Below are positions 23,148 through 32,636 of a stretch of 64,000 bases of DNA, piece by piece (positions within the stretch are counted from its first letter, which is position 1; the number at the start of each line of letters is the position of its first letter). The notes below the pieces were generated by a model. That model was given only the letters and a program-made list of their open reading frames with translations. It made no database searches and was not told where the DNA came from. A program made the position numbers and the translations under genes. Source of the stretch: Rhodococcus maanshanensis NBRC 100610 (GTDB lineage Bacteria > Actinomycetota > Actinomycetes > Mycobacteriales > Mycobacteriaceae); NCBI RefSeq assembly GCF_001894865.1, contig NZ_BCXA01000035.1:16125-80124 (forward strand), in the 5' to 3' direction.

Positions 23148-24617
23148 ATGCCTATCCAGCACGGGGGTTTCTGGGTACGAATGTGTGTGGCCGCCATTGC
23201 GGTCACTGTCGCGGTCGGGGGTGGCACGTCGGTCGGCACCGCCGTCGCACAATCCACCGGCAGCGCCGGAGGTGAAGGGTCGATCGGCACCGGGTCGCTG
23301 ACAGACGGCACCGCGTCGGACGGCACACCCTTGAACGGAACGACGCTGATCACCGGCTCTCTCGGGACCGGCTCCGCCGCGGGGTCGCCGCTGGGGTCCG
23401 CGATTCCCGGAGTGGTCGGCTCGGTGATCCCGGGGCCGGATCTGGATCCGCCGCCCCTCGAGACGCTGCGCGCCGAGATGATGCCCAAACCGCTCGGGGA
23501 CCCGTTCTTCGACGTGTACCCGCCCGGACTGCCCGGCATGGCCAACGGCCAGGTCATCGAGACCCGCGATGTGACGCCTGCCGCCCGAGCGCTCCTGCGC
23601 GGGCCGGTGCGGGAGGTGCGCCAGATCAAGGTCAAGAGCACCGACTCGGCGGGTGCGCCCTCGTTCGCGACCGCGACTCTCGTCGTGCCCGCCACGCCAT
23701 GGCCCGGCCCGGGACCGCGACCGGTCCTGGTCAACAACGTGCCGATCAACGGCCTCGGGCGCAGCTGCACCCCTGGCCACACCCTCGGCAACGGAATCAC
23801 GCCGTCGGAGAACCTCCTCGAGCTGCTCCGGCCCGTCACCACCAAGGCCGAGGAGCGCGGCTATGCGGTACTCATCCCCGACCACGAGGGTCCCCGGATG
23901 GCGTACGCCGAACCCTTCGTCGCCGGGCACGCGATCCTCGACACCATCCGCGGCATGCGTGCCGTGTTCCCCGCCGAGTTCGGCGCCAGCAAGCTCGCCA
24001 TGATGGGCTACTCCGGCGGTTCGATCGCGACGCACGGCGCGGTCAAGCTGATCGACTCGTACGCGCCCGAACTGGCAGGCGATATCGTCGGCGCCGCGCT
24101 CGGCGGCATACCCGCCGACTTCGAGATGCTCGGACGCACCATGAACGGCAACCTCGCCGGTGGACTGTTCCTCGCGGCGGTGTTCGGGATCACGAGGGAG
24201 AATCCCGAGATCCTCCCGCTGATCAACACTCTCGGACAGCGGCTGAGCATCACGTCCATCAAGGACCAGTGCGCAAACACCCTCGCCCTCGCCGGCGTCT
24301 TCGGGATACCGGCCGAGGCGCTCGCGAATGTGAAGCAGGCGCTGGATTCACCTGTCGCACATGACATCTACACGAAAATGAAGATGGCGGACCGTAAGTC
24401 CGGCACCCCGCTGTACATCTACAGCGGTGGTCAGGAGTTCTGGGTCCCGGCACTCGGCTCACGCAACCTGTACGACGAGCAGTGCGGCTACGGCGTGCGC
24501 GCGTTGTACCGGCAGGTACCCGGCGAACACATCCTCGGCGAACTCACGGGGAATCCCGGGGCCTTCGACTGGGTCGACGCACGGCTACACGGGGAGCCGG
24601 CACCAACCGAGTGCTGA
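23148..24617 (+). CDS. Secreted lipase/esterase (secretory lipase family)
   Basis: 489 residues. N-terminal signal peptide (hydrophobic AAIAVTVAVGGGTSVGTAVA up to about residue 35), then a Gly/Ser/Thr-rich linker with a GTGS-type pattern, and a catalytic domain of the LIP/secretory lipase type. The nucleophile lies in MGYSGGS, preceded by PDHEGPRMAY; a late His in GEHILGEL can complete the triad. The frame is open upstream, but the signal peptide begins at the ATG at 23148. No ribosome site; TACCGT at 23135-23140 suggests a leaderless mRNA. Probably hydrolyses host or environmental lipid esters outside the cell. Confidence 0.85.
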   Translation: MPIQHGGFWVRMCVAAIAVTVAVGGGTSVGTAVAQSTGSAGGEGSIGTGSLTDGTASDGTPLNGTTLITGSLGTGSAAGSPLGSAIPGVVGSVIPGPDLDPPPLETLRAEMMPKPLGDPFFDVYPPGLPGMANGQVIETRDVTPAARALLRGPVREVRQIKVKSTDSAGAPSFATATLVVPATPWPGPGPRPVLVNNVPINGLGRSCTPGHTLGNGITPSENLLELLRPVTTKAEERGYAVLIPDHEGPRMAYAEPFVAGHAILDTIRGMRAVFPAEFGASKLAMMGYSGGSIATHGAVKLIDSYAPELAGDIVGAALGGIPADFEMLGRTMNGNLAGGLFLAAVFGITRENPEILPLINTLGQRLSITSIKDQCANTLALAGVFGIPAEALANVKQALDSPVAHDIYTKMKMADRKSGTPLYIYSGGQEFWVPALGSRNLYDEQCGYGVRALYRQVPGEHILGELTGNPGAFDWVDARLHGEPAPTEC

Positions 24618-24631
24618 GGGGCTTCGCCCCT

Positions 24632-24671
24632 GTGCGCGGTTAGCGGGTGCAGAGACCCGCTAACCGCGCAC
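24632..24671. terminator. Convergent terminator between the lipase gene and leuS
   Basis: Perfect 17-bp arms GTGCGCGGTTAGCGGGT (24632-24648) and ACCCGCTAACCGCGCAC (24655-24671) with a 6-nt loop, centred between the two converging genes. Confidence 0.8.
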
Positions 24672-24686
24672 GGGCAGCGGAGCTGC

Positions 24687-27533
24687 CTACTTGACGATGT
24701 TGACCATCTTGCCCGGCACCACGATCACCTTGCGGGGCGCATTGCCCTCCAGGAGGGCGACGATCTTCTCGTCGGCCAGTGCCGCTGCCTCGATGGACTT
24801 CGGGTCGGCATCGGCGGCCACGGTGAGCCGGCTGCGCAGCTTGCCGTTGACCTGGATCGGGTACTCGACGGTGTCGTCGACCAGCCACTTGTCCTCGGCC
24901 AGCGGGAACGGGCCGTGCGCCAGCGAGGTCTCGTGCCCGAGCCGGGACCACAGCTCCTCGGCGAGGTGCGGGGCCAGCGGACCGAGCATCAACACCAGCG
25001 GCTCGACCGCCGACCGCGGCGCCCCGTTCGGGTACTCCTTGGTCAGGTGGTTGTTCAGCTCGATCAGCTTGGCCGCCGCGGTGTTGTCGCGCAGCGCGGC
25101 GTAGTCCGCGTTGACGCCGTCGATCGTCTTGTTCAGCGCGCGCAGGGTGTCGTCGGTCGGCACCTCGTCGGTGACCCGGAGCTCGCCGGTCTCCTCGTCG
25201 ACGACCGTGCGCCAGACGCGCTGCAGGAACCGGTGCGACCCGACGACGTCCTTGGTCGCCCACGGACGTGAGGTGTCCAGCGGCCCCATCGACATCTCGT
25301 ACACGCGCAGGGTGTCCGCGCCGTACTCCTCGCAGATCTCGTCCGGCGCAACGGAATTCTTCAGGGACTTGCCCATCTTGCCGTGCTCGCGGTGGACGGG
25401 CTCGTCGCCGTGGAAGAACTTGCCGTCGCGCTCGGTGACCTCCTCCGCGGGCACGTAGACGCCCCGGGAGTCGGTGTAGGCGTAGGCCTGGATGTAGCCC
25501 TGGTTGTAGAGACGGCGATACGGTTCGCTCGAGCTCACGTACCCGAGGTCGAAGAGGACCTTGTGCCAGAACCGCGAGTACAGCAGGTGCAGCACCGCGT
25601 GCTCGACGCCGCCGACGTACAGGTCGACGCCGCCCGGGTCGTTCGGGCCGTGCAGCTCGGGCCGCGGACCCATCCAGTACTGCTCGTTCTCCTTGGCGCA
25701 GAACTCGTCGTTGTTGGTCGGGTCGATGTAGCGCAGCTGGTACCAGGAGCTGCCCGCCCACTGCGGCATCACGTTGGTGTCGCGGTGGTAGCTCTGCAGA
25801 CCGTCGCCGAGATCGAGCTCGACGTTCACCCAGTCGGTTGCCTTCGCCAGCGGAGGGGACGGCTCGGAGTTCTCGTCGTTCGGGTCGAAGGAGACCGGTG
25901 CGTAGTCCTCGACCTCCGGGAGTTCCACCGGCAGCATCGATTCCGGCAGCGGGTGCGCGACGCCGTCCGCGCCGTACACGATCGGGAAGGGCTCGCCCCA
26001 GTAACGCTGACGGGCGAACAGCCAGTCCCTCAGCTTGTACTGGATGGTGCCCTTGCCGGTGCCGTCCGCCTCCAGGCGCGCGGTGATGGCGGCCTTGGCC
26101 TCCGCGACGCCGAGGCCGTCCAGGTAGTCCGAGTTCACCAGCGGACCGTCGCCCGTGAAGGCGGCCTCGGCGATGTCGCCGCCCGCGATGACCTCGACGA
26201 TGTCGAGGCCGAAGCTGGTCGCGAACTCCCAGTCGCGCTGGTCGTGCCCTGGCACCGCCATGATCGCGCCGGTGCCGTATCCGGTGAGCACGTAGTCGGC
26301 GATGAAGATCGGAAGCCGGTGCCCGTTGACGGGATTCACCGCATACTCGCCGAGGAAGACGCCGGTCTTCTCCTTGTTCTCCTGCCGCTCCAGGTCCGTC
26401 TTCGCGGCGATGGAGGCGCGGTAGGCGGCGACGGCCTCGGCCGGGGTGGCGGCGCCGCCGGTCCAGCGGGGATCCACGTCGTCGGCGTACGAGCCCGATA
26501 CCAGCCGATCGACCAACTCGTGCTCGGGGGCGAGGGTGACGTAGGTGGCGCCGAACAGGGTGTCGGGGCGGGTGGTGAAGACCTCGATCGCGACGTCGTC
26601 GACCGCGGGGTCGACACCGAACCGGACCTGGGCGCCGTGCGAGCGTCCGATCCAGTTGCGCTGCATGGCCTTGACCTTGTCCGGCCAGTCCAGGAACTCG
26701 AGGTCGTCGACGAGGCGATCCGAGTACGCGGTGATCCGCATCATCCACTGCTGCAGGTGCTTGCGGAACACCGGGAAGTTGCCGCGGTCGCTGCGGCCGT
26801 CCGCGGTGACCTCCTCGTTGGCCAGCACGGTGCCGAGCCCGGGGCACCAGTTGACCATCGAATCCGACCGGTAGACAAGGCGATACGAATCGATCACCGT
26901 GCGGCGCTCACCCACGTCGAGCGCGGACCAGGACCGGCCGTCCGGAGCGGTACGGGCACCGGACTCGAACTCCGCCTCGAGCTCCGCGATGGGGCGGGCC
27001 CGCTTGAGGTCGGCGTCGTACCAGGCGTTGAAGATCTGCAGGAAGATCCACTGCGTCCAGTGGTAGAAGCCCACATCGGTGGTGGCCAGCGAGCGCCGCT
27101 CGTCGTGGCCGAGCCCGAGGCGGCGCAGCTGCCGCTTCATGTTCTCGATGTTCGACTCGGTGGTGGTGCGCGGGTGGGTGCCGGTCTGCACCGCGTACTG
27201 CTCGGCGGGCAGGCCGAAGGCGTCGTATCCGAGGGTGTGCAGCACGTTGTGTCCGTGCATGCGGTGGTAGCGCGCGAACACGTCGGTGGCGATGTAGCCG
27301 AGCGGGTGCCCGACGTGCAGGCCGGAGCCGGAGGGGTACGGGAACATGTCCTGGACGAAGAGCTTGTCCGCGGGCAGCTCCCCGGCGAGGTCGCCGACCG
27401 GGTTCGGCGCGTTGAAGGTGCCGCGCTCGCTCCACAGCTCCTGCCACCGCCGCTCGATCCGACCCGCGAGCTCCGCGGTGTATCGGTGCTGAGGGGTGGC
27501 GTCGTCCGCTGGCTGCTGCACTGGCTCGGTCAC
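24687..27533 (-). CDS. leuS: Leucyl-tRNA synthetase
   Basis: 948 residues, the usual size for bacterial LeuRS, charging tRNA-Leu in the cytoplasm. The class I HIGH motif appears as HVGH in [12 protein letters not shown] (near residue 74) and the KMSKS motif as [10 protein letters not shown] (near 720); the middle part carries the CP1 editing domain with [12 protein letters not shown]. The start is the GTG at 27533; the ribosome site is weak. Transcribed leftwards, that is, co-directionally with a fork coming from an origin on the right. In M. tuberculosis leuS lies on the other side of the origin. Confidence 0.96.
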   Translation of the reverse strand: MTEPVQQPADDATPQHRYTAELAGRIERRWQELWSERGTFNAPNPVGDLAGELPADKLFVQDMFPYPSGSGLHVGHPLGYIATDVFARYHRMHGHNVLHTLGYDAFGLPAEQYAVQTGTHPRTTTESNIENMKRQLRRLGLGHDERRSLATTDVGFYHWTQWIFLQIFNAWYDADLKRARPIAELEAEFESGARTAPDGRSWSALDVGERRTVIDSYRLVYRSDSMVNWCPGLGTVLANEEVTADGRSDRGNFPVFRKHLQQWMMRITAYSDRLVDDLEFLDWPDKVKAMQRNWIGRSHGAQVRFGVDPAVDDVAIEVFTTRPDTLFGATYVTLAPEHELVDRLVSGSYADDVDPRWTGGAATPAEAVAAYRASIAAKTDLERQENKEKTGVFLGEYAVNPVNGHRLPIFIADYVLTGYGTGAIMAVPGHDQRDWEFATSFGLDIVEVIAGGDIAEAAFTGDGPLVNSDYLDGLGVAEAKAAITARLEADGTGKGTIQYKLRDWLFARQRYWGEPFPIVYGADGVAHPLPESMLPVELPEVEDYAPVSFDPNDENSEPSPPLAKATDWVNVELDLGDGLQSYHRDTNVMPQWAGSSWYQLRYIDPTNNDEFCAKENEQYWMGPRPELHGPNDPGGVDLYVGGVEHAVLHLLYSRFWHKVLFDLGYVSSSEPYRRLYNQGYIQAYAYTDSRGVYVPAEEVTERDGKFFHGDEPVHREHGKMGKSLKNSVAPDEICEEYGADTLRVYEMSMGPLDTSRPWATKDVVGSHRFLQRVWRTVVDEETGELRVTDEVPTDDTLRALNKTIDGVNADYAALRDNTAAAKLIELNNHLTKEYPNGAPRSAVEPLVLMLGPLAPHLAEELWSRLGHETSLAHGPFPLAEDKWLVDDTVEYPIQVNGKLRSRLTVAADADPKSIEAAALADEKIVALLEGNAPRKVIVVPGKMVNIVK

Positions 27534-27662
27534 GTGTTTCGCTATCTACTCTGCGCTGGGCTCGGTGTCTCAGCGCTGGTTCTCGGGCATGGATTACCGT
27601 CGACCAGCCTAAGGTGTCACCCGAATAGTCCCGGTCATCGGTCCCCGCCGTACCCTGGTCCC

Positions 27663-28151
27663 GTGGTCATCGTCGCAACCGTGCTGTTCGTAGTCGCCCT
27701 CGCCATCGGCGTGGTGGCGGTCGCCGGGATCACCGGCCGGCTGCCGCGCAACCGCTGGGCCGGGGTCACCACCCCCGAGGCCCTCGCCAGCGACGACGCC
27801 TTCCGCCTCGCCAACCGCATCGCCGCGCCCACCATGGCCGCTGCCGCATTGTTGCTGGTCATCGGCGGTGTCGGCGCTCTCGCCTTCGGCACGGCCGGCG
27901 GACTCCTCACCGTCCCCGTCGCCCTGGTCGCGGCCCTGGTCACCGCCGGGTACGGCGGATCCATGGGAGCAAGGGCCGCCGCCGCGGCCGCCCCGGCCGG
28001 GGGCTGTGGCCACGACTGCGGGTGCGGCAGCCCCGCCGAGCCGGAGTCCACGGAGTCCGCCGACAACGCTGCCGACGCCGCGGCCGCCGCGGACTGCGGG
28101 ATGGACTCCTGCGGGTCCTGCGCCCTCAAGGGCGCCTGCCTGCCCAGCTGA
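27663..28151 (+). CDS. SdpI-like membrane protein with Cys-rich tail
   Basis: 162 residues. Three membrane segments with the central GRLPRNRWAGVTTPEAL and DDAFRLANRIAAP typical of the SdpI/YhfL family, a group named for the SdpI immunity protein. After about residue 100 comes a hydrophilic tail with eight Cys in a CGHDCGCG ... CGMDSCGSC ... C arrangement, which looks like a metal- or redox-binding appendix. The GTG at 27663 has TACCCT at 27651-27656 as a -10 for a leaderless mRNA. Divergent from leuS, followed 38 nt later by the DUF1648 gene. Confidence 0.78.
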   Translation: MVIVATVLFVVALAIGVVAVAGITGRLPRNRWAGVTTPEALASDDAFRLANRIAAPTMAAAALLLVIGGVGALAFGTAGGLLTVPVALVAALVTAGYGGSMGARAAAAAAPAGGCGHDCGCGSPAEPESTESADNAADAAAAADCGMDSCGSCALKGACLPS

Positions 28152-28189
28152 GCGGGTCGTCGCGCGGGCGCCTGGTTGAATCGGCGCCC

Positions 28190-29158
28190 ATGAGCAATTC
28201 CCGGACCTTCGATCCGGCCGGTGTCCTGTTCGGGATCGGTGTGCCCGCGCTCGCGGTCGCCGTCGGCCTGACGCTGACCCGGCTGTGGTCCCCCCGCCTG
28301 CCCGACACCGTCGCCACGCACTGGGCGGGGAGCGGCCCGGACGGCTTCAGCACGCCCAGCTCGCTCGCCGCGACCATGGTGATCGTGATCCTGCTCGTCG
28401 GGTGCGGTGCCAGCGCGATCGCCGCGCTCGCGGGCGCGATGCTGATGACGCGCCGCGCGATGCTGATCGTCGGCCTGACCGTGGTCGGGCTGGTGCTCAC
28501 CCTGTGGATCGCGCTGCTCGCCGCGCAACTCGACCTCGCATCCGCCGTTGACGTGGCGCTGCCGATGACGTGGATCGGGCTCGGGATGGTGGCGGGCGCC
28601 GCCGTCGGCATCATCGGGGCGTCGACGCTGCGCGACCATCGCGAACGATCCGCGGCGACCCTGCCGCCGGACCCGCGGCTGCCCCGCGGGCCGCTTGACC
28701 TGCCGATCACCGTGCGGCTCGGGCTCGGGCCCGCGACCGCGGCCGTGCTGCTCGGGACCGGCGCGGCGATCACCGGCCTGCTCTGCGCGCGGGCGGGCTC
28801 GTGGTGGCCGCTGGCGGCCTTCCTGCCGGTCTCCCTGCTGATGGTCGGGCTGCTGCGCTTCCGGGTCACCCTCGACGAGACGGGGCTGTGGGTGCACAAC
28901 ATGGGCATGACCGCGGTCGGGTACGGGGTCGAGGAGCTGGTCGGGGCGAACGTCGAGGAGGTGAACCCGTCCAGGGACTTCGGCGGCTGGGGCCTGCGCC
29001 TCAAGGGCCGCGGCAACTACGGGGTGGTCACCACGACCGGGCCCGCGGTGGTCTTCACCGCGGCGAACGGGCAACGGCTGACGGTGACCACGCCACGAGC
29101 CGAGGAGATGGCCGGCGCGCTGAACGCCCTCGCGGACCGGCGGCTGGCCGATCGCTGA
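28190..29158 (+). CDS. DUF1648 membrane protein
   Basis: 322 residues, about six membrane segments. The N-terminal region with LPDTVATHWAGSGPDGFST matches DUF1648, a domain often found next to or fused with SdpI proteins. The C-terminal part is soluble and PH-like (FRVTLDETGLWVHNMG onward). The ATG at 28190 sits 8 bp after TTGAAT, again without a ribosome site. Forms a pair with the SdpI-like gene; both could act together in the membrane. Function unknown. Confidence 0.72.
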   Translation: MSNSRTFDPAGVLFGIGVPALAVAVGLTLTRLWSPRLPDTVATHWAGSGPDGFSTPSSLAATMVIVILLVGCGASAIAALAGAMLMTRRAMLIVGLTVVGLVLTLWIALLAAQLDLASAVDVALPMTWIGLGMVAGAAVGIIGASTLRDHRERSAATLPPDPRLPRGPLDLPITVRLGLGPATAAVLLGTGAAITGLLCARAGSWWPLAAFLPVSLLMVGLLRFRVTLDETGLWVHNMGMTAVGYGVEELVGANVEEVNPSRDFGGWGLRLKGRGNYGVVTTTGPAVVFTAANGQRLTVTTPRAEEMAGALNALADRRLADR

Positions 29159-29182
29159 CGCCCCCCGCGGCGCCGGGGCGTC
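29157..29182. terminator. Hairpin between the DUF1648 gene and the LysR gene
   Basis: GACGCCCC and GGGGCGTC (8 bp each) around a 10-nt GC-rich loop, starting in the DUF1648 stop codon. No U-tract; placed between converging genes. Confidence 0.4.
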
Positions 29183-29188
29183 GACGGC

Positions 29189-30040
29189 TCAACTCCGACG
29201 CAGCCGTCGCTCGTTGGCCAGGATCGCGGCGGTCAGCGCCGCCTCCGGCTTGGAGGCAGGCCGGGACCGGCGCATCAGCACGAAGTCGGCGTCACCGGGG
29301 TCGGGGAGGGCGCCGTCGGGCAGCGGGACCAAGCCGTCCGGCAACAACGACTCCGAGTGCACGATGTACCCGAGTCCGGCGAGCACGGCCGCGCGCAGGC
29401 CGAGCAGGCTGTCGGTGACACAGGTGGTGCGCCACACCAGTCCGGCCCGCTCGAGTGCCTCCATCGCGGCGCGGCGGGTGATGCTCGGCGGCGGGTAGGT
29501 GACGAGCGGCACCGGCCCCTCCACCGGTTCCGCGCCGTGGGATCCGGCCCACACCAGGCGGTCGCGCCACACCAGCTCGCCGTGCTGCTCGCCCGGCCTG
29601 CGCATCCCGAACACGATGTCGAGCTCGCCCGCTGCCAACTTGGCGCCGAGATTCTCGCTGAGACCGACGGTCAGCTCCAGATCGATGCGCGGGTGGCTGC
29701 GCCGGAACTCGAGCAGCACCTCCGGCAGCTCGGCCGCGACCAGGTCGTCGGAGGCGCCGAAGCGCAGCACCCCGGACAGCTCGGACTCCGCGAAATAGCT
29801 CTCTGCCTGCTGCGACGCGTCCAGGATGGTGCGCGCGAAGCCAAGCATCGCTGACCCGTCCGCGGTCAGTTCCAGGTTGCGGGTGTCGCGCCGGAACAGC
29901 TCCCGACCGATCGACTTCTCCAGCCGGGCCACGTGTCCGCTGACGGTGGACTGACGCAGGCCGAGCTGGTGCGCGGCTGCGGTGAACCCGCCGCGACGCT
30001 CCACGGCGAGAAAGCTGCGCAGCAGCACCGGATCCAGCAT
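29189..30040 (-). CDS. LysR-family regulator
   Basis: 283 residues: N-terminal winged helix (LLRSFLAVERRGGFTAAAHQLG, then STVSGHVARLEKSIGRELF) and a LysR substrate-binding domain (SGVLRFGASDDLVAAELPEVL). The ATG at 30040 leads into an AT-rich 85-bp gap shared with the divergent bile-acid-type transporter gene, the classic LysR arrangement, so that transporter is the likely target. The inducer is unknown. Confidence 0.9.
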   Translation of the reverse strand: MLDPVLLRSFLAVERRGGFTAAAHQLGLRQSTVSGHVARLEKSIGRELFRRDTRNLELTADGSAMLGFARTILDASQQAESYFAESELSGVLRFGASDDLVAAELPEVLLEFRRSHPRIDLELTVGLSENLGAKLAAGELDIVFGMRRPGEQHGELVWRDRLVWAGSHGAEPVEGPVPLVTYPPPSITRRAAMEALERAGLVWRTTCVTDSLLGLRAAVLAGLGYIVHSESLLPDGLVPLPDGALPDPGDADFVLMRRSRPASKPEAALTAAILANERRLRRS

Positions 30041-30125
30041 CAGCCATACTTATCACGATTTGCGATGCGAATTATCATTGTGATCGACTTTCACGATATC
30101 TGAGCAGCGGATTACCGTTGCCGAT
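30041..30125. promoter_or_regulatory. Divergent LysR/transporter promoter region
   Basis: An unusually AT-rich stretch for this genome with the paired elements TTATCACGAT and ATTATCATTGTGATC. This is where a LysR tetramer and both promoters would be expected; I cannot place the box precisely. Confidence 0.45.
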
Positions 30126-31124
30126 GTGAAGTTCTTGAGCAGGTTCTACATCGACGGGTTCATCCTGTCGATCATCGTGGTGGCCGTCGTGGCCAGCATC
30201 TTCCCTGCCTCCGGCGGCGGGCAGACGGTGCTGGACTGGGCCACCAAGATCGCGATCGCGCTGCTGTTCCTGCTCTACGGCGCCAGGCTGCACCCGCGCG
30301 AGGCGCTCGAAGGGCTCAAGCACTGGCGGCTGCACACCGTGGTGCTGGCGTCCACCTACCTGCTGTTCCCGCTCATCGGGCTCGCGCTGCGGGTACTGGC
30401 ACCCACGGTCCTGACCGACGAGCTGTACACCGGGGTGCTCTACATGTGCCTGGTGCCCTCGACGGTCCAGTCCTCCATCGCGTTCACCTCGATCGCCCGC
30501 GGCAACGTCGCGGGGGCGGTCGTCAGCGCGTCGTTCTCGAATCTGATCGGGGTGTTCATCACCCCGCTGCTGGTGATCCTGCTGATGAACACCACAGGCG
30601 AGGCGACCGTCGACGCGTCCTCGATCGTCGACATCGTGGTGCAGCTGCTGCTGCCGTTCATCATCGGTCAGCTGATCCGGCCGTGGGTGACGGGCTGGCT
30701 GCAGCGGCACGCCGCACCGACCAAGATCGTCGACCGCGGCTCGATTCTGCTGGTGGTGTACTCCGCATTCAGCGCGGGCATGAACGAGCACGCTTGGGCC
30801 GGGCTCTCCGCCTGGCGGGTGCTGGCGCTGGTCGTGGTCTGCTGCGCGATCCTCGCGACGGTGCTCGGGGTGACGGCCTTCGCCGGGCGCGCGCTCGGGT
30901 TCTCGCTGCCGGACCGGATCGTGATCCTCTTCTGTGGGTCCAAGAAGTCGCTCGCGACCGGGCTACCGATGGCCTCGGTGCTCTTCGCCGGGCAGCCGGT
31001 CGGCCTGATCGTGTTGCCGCTGATGATCTTCCATCAGATCCAGCTGATCGTCTGCGCCGCTCTGGCGCAGCGGTTCGCCCGCCGCCAGGACCAGGAGCCC
31101 GCGGCCTCGGCGCCGGGTCGGTGA
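30126..31124 (+). CDS. Bile acid:sodium symporter-family (BASS, SBF-like) transporter
   Basis: 332 residues with about ten membrane segments. The conserved features of SBF-like (YfeH-type) transporters are present: LLYGARLHPREAL in the first half, LVPSTVQSSIAFTSIARGN, SNLIGVFITP and FCGSKKSLATGLPMA. The GTG at 30126 is used. The family moves organic anions such as bile acids and small carboxylates with sodium; in a steroid degrader, uptake of a steroid acid is attractive but unproven. Divergent from its probable LysR regulator. Confidence 0.85.
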   Translation: MKFLSRFYIDGFILSIIVVAVVASIFPASGGGQTVLDWATKIAIALLFLLYGARLHPREALEGLKHWRLHTVVLASTYLLFPLIGLALRVLAPTVLTDELYTGVLYMCLVPSTVQSSIAFTSIARGNVAGAVVSASFSNLIGVFITPLLVILLMNTTGEATVDASSIVDIVVQLLLPFIIGQLIRPWVTGWLQRHAAPTKIVDRGSILLVVYSAFSAGMNEHAWAGLSAWRVLALVVVCCAILATVLGVTAFAGRALGFSLPDRIVILFCGSKKSLATGLPMASVLFAGQPVGLIVLPLMIFHQIQLIVCAALAQRFARRQDQEPAASAPGR

Positions 31125-31138
31125 ACCGAGCGGGCCGG

Positions 31139-31744
31139 TCAGTTCCTGTCGACGTCGATCGGGTGCGTCGCGAGCAGAGCGAGGGGGAGGGGCTGGCGGC
31201 GCAGTACGTGCGCCCAGAGGTCGACCCGCGGCGGGCCGATCACGTCGGACGGCAACGCGGACAGCACGGTCCAGTCGTCACGCTGCAACTCCGAGTCCAG
31301 CTGTCCCATCGTCCAGCCCGAGTACCCGGCGAAGACCCGCACGCCCTCGATGAGCGGGCCGACGGCTTCCGGATCGGAATCGAGGTCGACCATGACCACC
31401 CGGCCGTCCACCCGCCGCACCCCGGACACCCCGTCGATGTTCGCCCCGGTACGCAGCGTGGCCAGGCACAGCGCCGAGTCCCGCTTCACGGGGCCGCCGA
31501 TGAACAGCGCCCGCGGATTGGCGCACAGTTCCGTCCACTGGGGCAGCACCGTGTGCACCGCGGTCTCGCTCGGCCGGTTGATCACGACGCCAAGGCTGCC
31601 CGCGTCGTTGTGCTCGATGACGTAGACGACGGTGCGACGGAAGGCCGGTTCGGTGAGCTCGGTCGAGGAGATCAGCAGACTGCCCGGGCGCACGATCGGT
31701 TCGGTCGACGCCATCCGGTCCTCGGGTTCTTCTGCGTGGTCCAC
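31139..31744 (-). CDS. YqgE/AlgH family protein (Rv0038-like)
   Basis: 201 residues. Family segments are clear: GSLLISSTELTEPAFRRTVVY, HNDAGSLGVVINRP, LFIGGPVKRDSALCL, FAGYSGWTMGQLDSEL and DWTVLSALPSD. Function in bacteria is unclear. The start is the GTG at 31744, since the following residues (MDHAEEPED) parallel the M. tuberculosis Rv0038 N-terminus. With the MFS gene at 33594 and leuS it forms an inverted copy of the Rv0037c-Rv0038-leuS arrangement. Confidence 0.9.
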   Translation of the reverse strand: MDHAEEPEDRMASTEPIVRPGSLLISSTELTEPAFRRTVVYVIEHNDAGSLGVVINRPSETAVHTVLPQWTELCANPRALFIGGPVKRDSALCLATLRTGANIDGVSGVRRVDGRVVMVDLDSDPEAVGPLIEGVRVFAGYSGWTMGQLDSELQRDDWTVLSALPSDVIGPPRVDLWAHVLRRQPLPLALLATHPIDVDRN

Positions 31745-31795
31745 CGGATAATCATCGCACCGGCGGACGACACTCGTGCCGGGTAACGCGCCGCC

Positions 31796-32500
31796 TCACA
31801 CCTGCGGGGCGAGCCCGACCATCTCGTCCAGCACCGACAGGTGGTGTTCGAACAGTGCCCGCGGGTCCGTGAAGGTGTCCGCCCCGTACTGACCGAACAC
31901 CTCGAAGTTCACCGCGCCGAACAGCGAGGACCAGGCGAGCACACCCCGCGCCAGCGCCTCCTCCGGCAGCTCCAGCCCCATCTCCGTGCGGATCGCCCTC
32001 AGGTTCTCCCGCAACGGCGCTCCCATCGGGATCGTCTGCGGGACAGCGAGTTCGCCGGAACGTCCGGCCTCGTCGAAGATCTTCACCAGCGCTCCGATCA
32101 CGCGGGTGCCCGGCCCGGTGGTGCGCTCGGCCGGCGCCTGGTAGCCCGGCACCGGACTGCCGAACAGCAGCCCGTAGCACGCAGGCTCGGCCAGCGCCCA
32201 GTCCCGCACGGCGTGCCCGAGAGCGTGCAACCGGGCGCGCGGATCGCCTGCCGGCGCGGACGCCACGGCAACGTCGACCGCGTCACCCAGCTCGGTGTAC
32301 CCCTCCACGACCAGCAGCGTGAGCAGTTCGTCGCGACTCTTGACGTACCGGTACACCGCCGACGAGACCACCCCGAGATCCCTTGCGACCGCCCGCAGCG
32401 ACAGCGCCGCCGCCCCGTCCCTGGCCAGATGCACCCGTCCGATCCGGGTGATGTCGGCCAGGGTCTGCTCGCGTGCGCGTTCGCGCGGGGTTCCGGTCAC
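31796..32500 (-). CDS. TetR-family regulator with C-terminal WHG-type domain
   Basis: 234 residues; HTH in DITRIGRVHLARDGAAALSL and ARDLGVVSSAVYRYVKSRDELL. The C-terminal ligand domain (ALGHAVRDWALAEPACYGLLFGSP) is of the TetR_C type common in actinomycetes. The start is the GTG at 32500. Divergent from the SDR gene at 32637; two palindromes in between (32542-32554 and 32585-32607) are its obvious operators, so it probably represses itself and the SDR. Confidence 0.88.
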   Translation of the reverse strand: MTGTPRERAREQTLADITRIGRVHLARDGAAALSLRAVARDLGVVSSAVYRYVKSRDELLTLLVVEGYTELGDAVDVAVASAPAGDPRARLHALGHAVRDWALAEPACYGLLFGSPVPGYQAPAERTTGPGTRVIGALVKIFDEAGRSGELAVPQTIPMGAPLRENLRAIRTEMGLELPEEALARGVLAWSSLFGAVNFEVFGQYGADTFTDPRALFEHHLSVLDEMVGLAPQV

Positions 32501-32541
32501 CGCCCCAGCCTGACCGCTTCAGTGAGCACTGTCAACAAAAG

Positions 32542-32554
32542 AGAGCAGTGCTCT
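32542..32554. promoter_or_regulatory. TetR operator, proximal to the regulator
   Basis: AGAGCA-G-TGCTCT, a perfect dyad around a single base. The same core is repeated at 32585-32607 with centres 48 bp apart. Confidence 0.6.
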
Positions 32555-32584
32555 TGACATTCCCCTCGAAGCGGCGCATTCTTG

Positions 32585-32607
32585 TTTCGAGAGCAGTGCT
32601 CTCGAAA
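32585..32607. promoter_or_regulatory. TetR operator, 23-bp perfect palindrome
   Basis: Arms TTTCGAGAGCA (32585-32595) and TGCTCTCGAAA (32597-32607) around a central G. It contains the 13-bp core of the site at 32542-32554 and ends 30 bp before the SDR start. Confidence 0.7.
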
Positions 32608-32636
32608 GTCCGAAACCACACCCAGGAGTGATTGCG

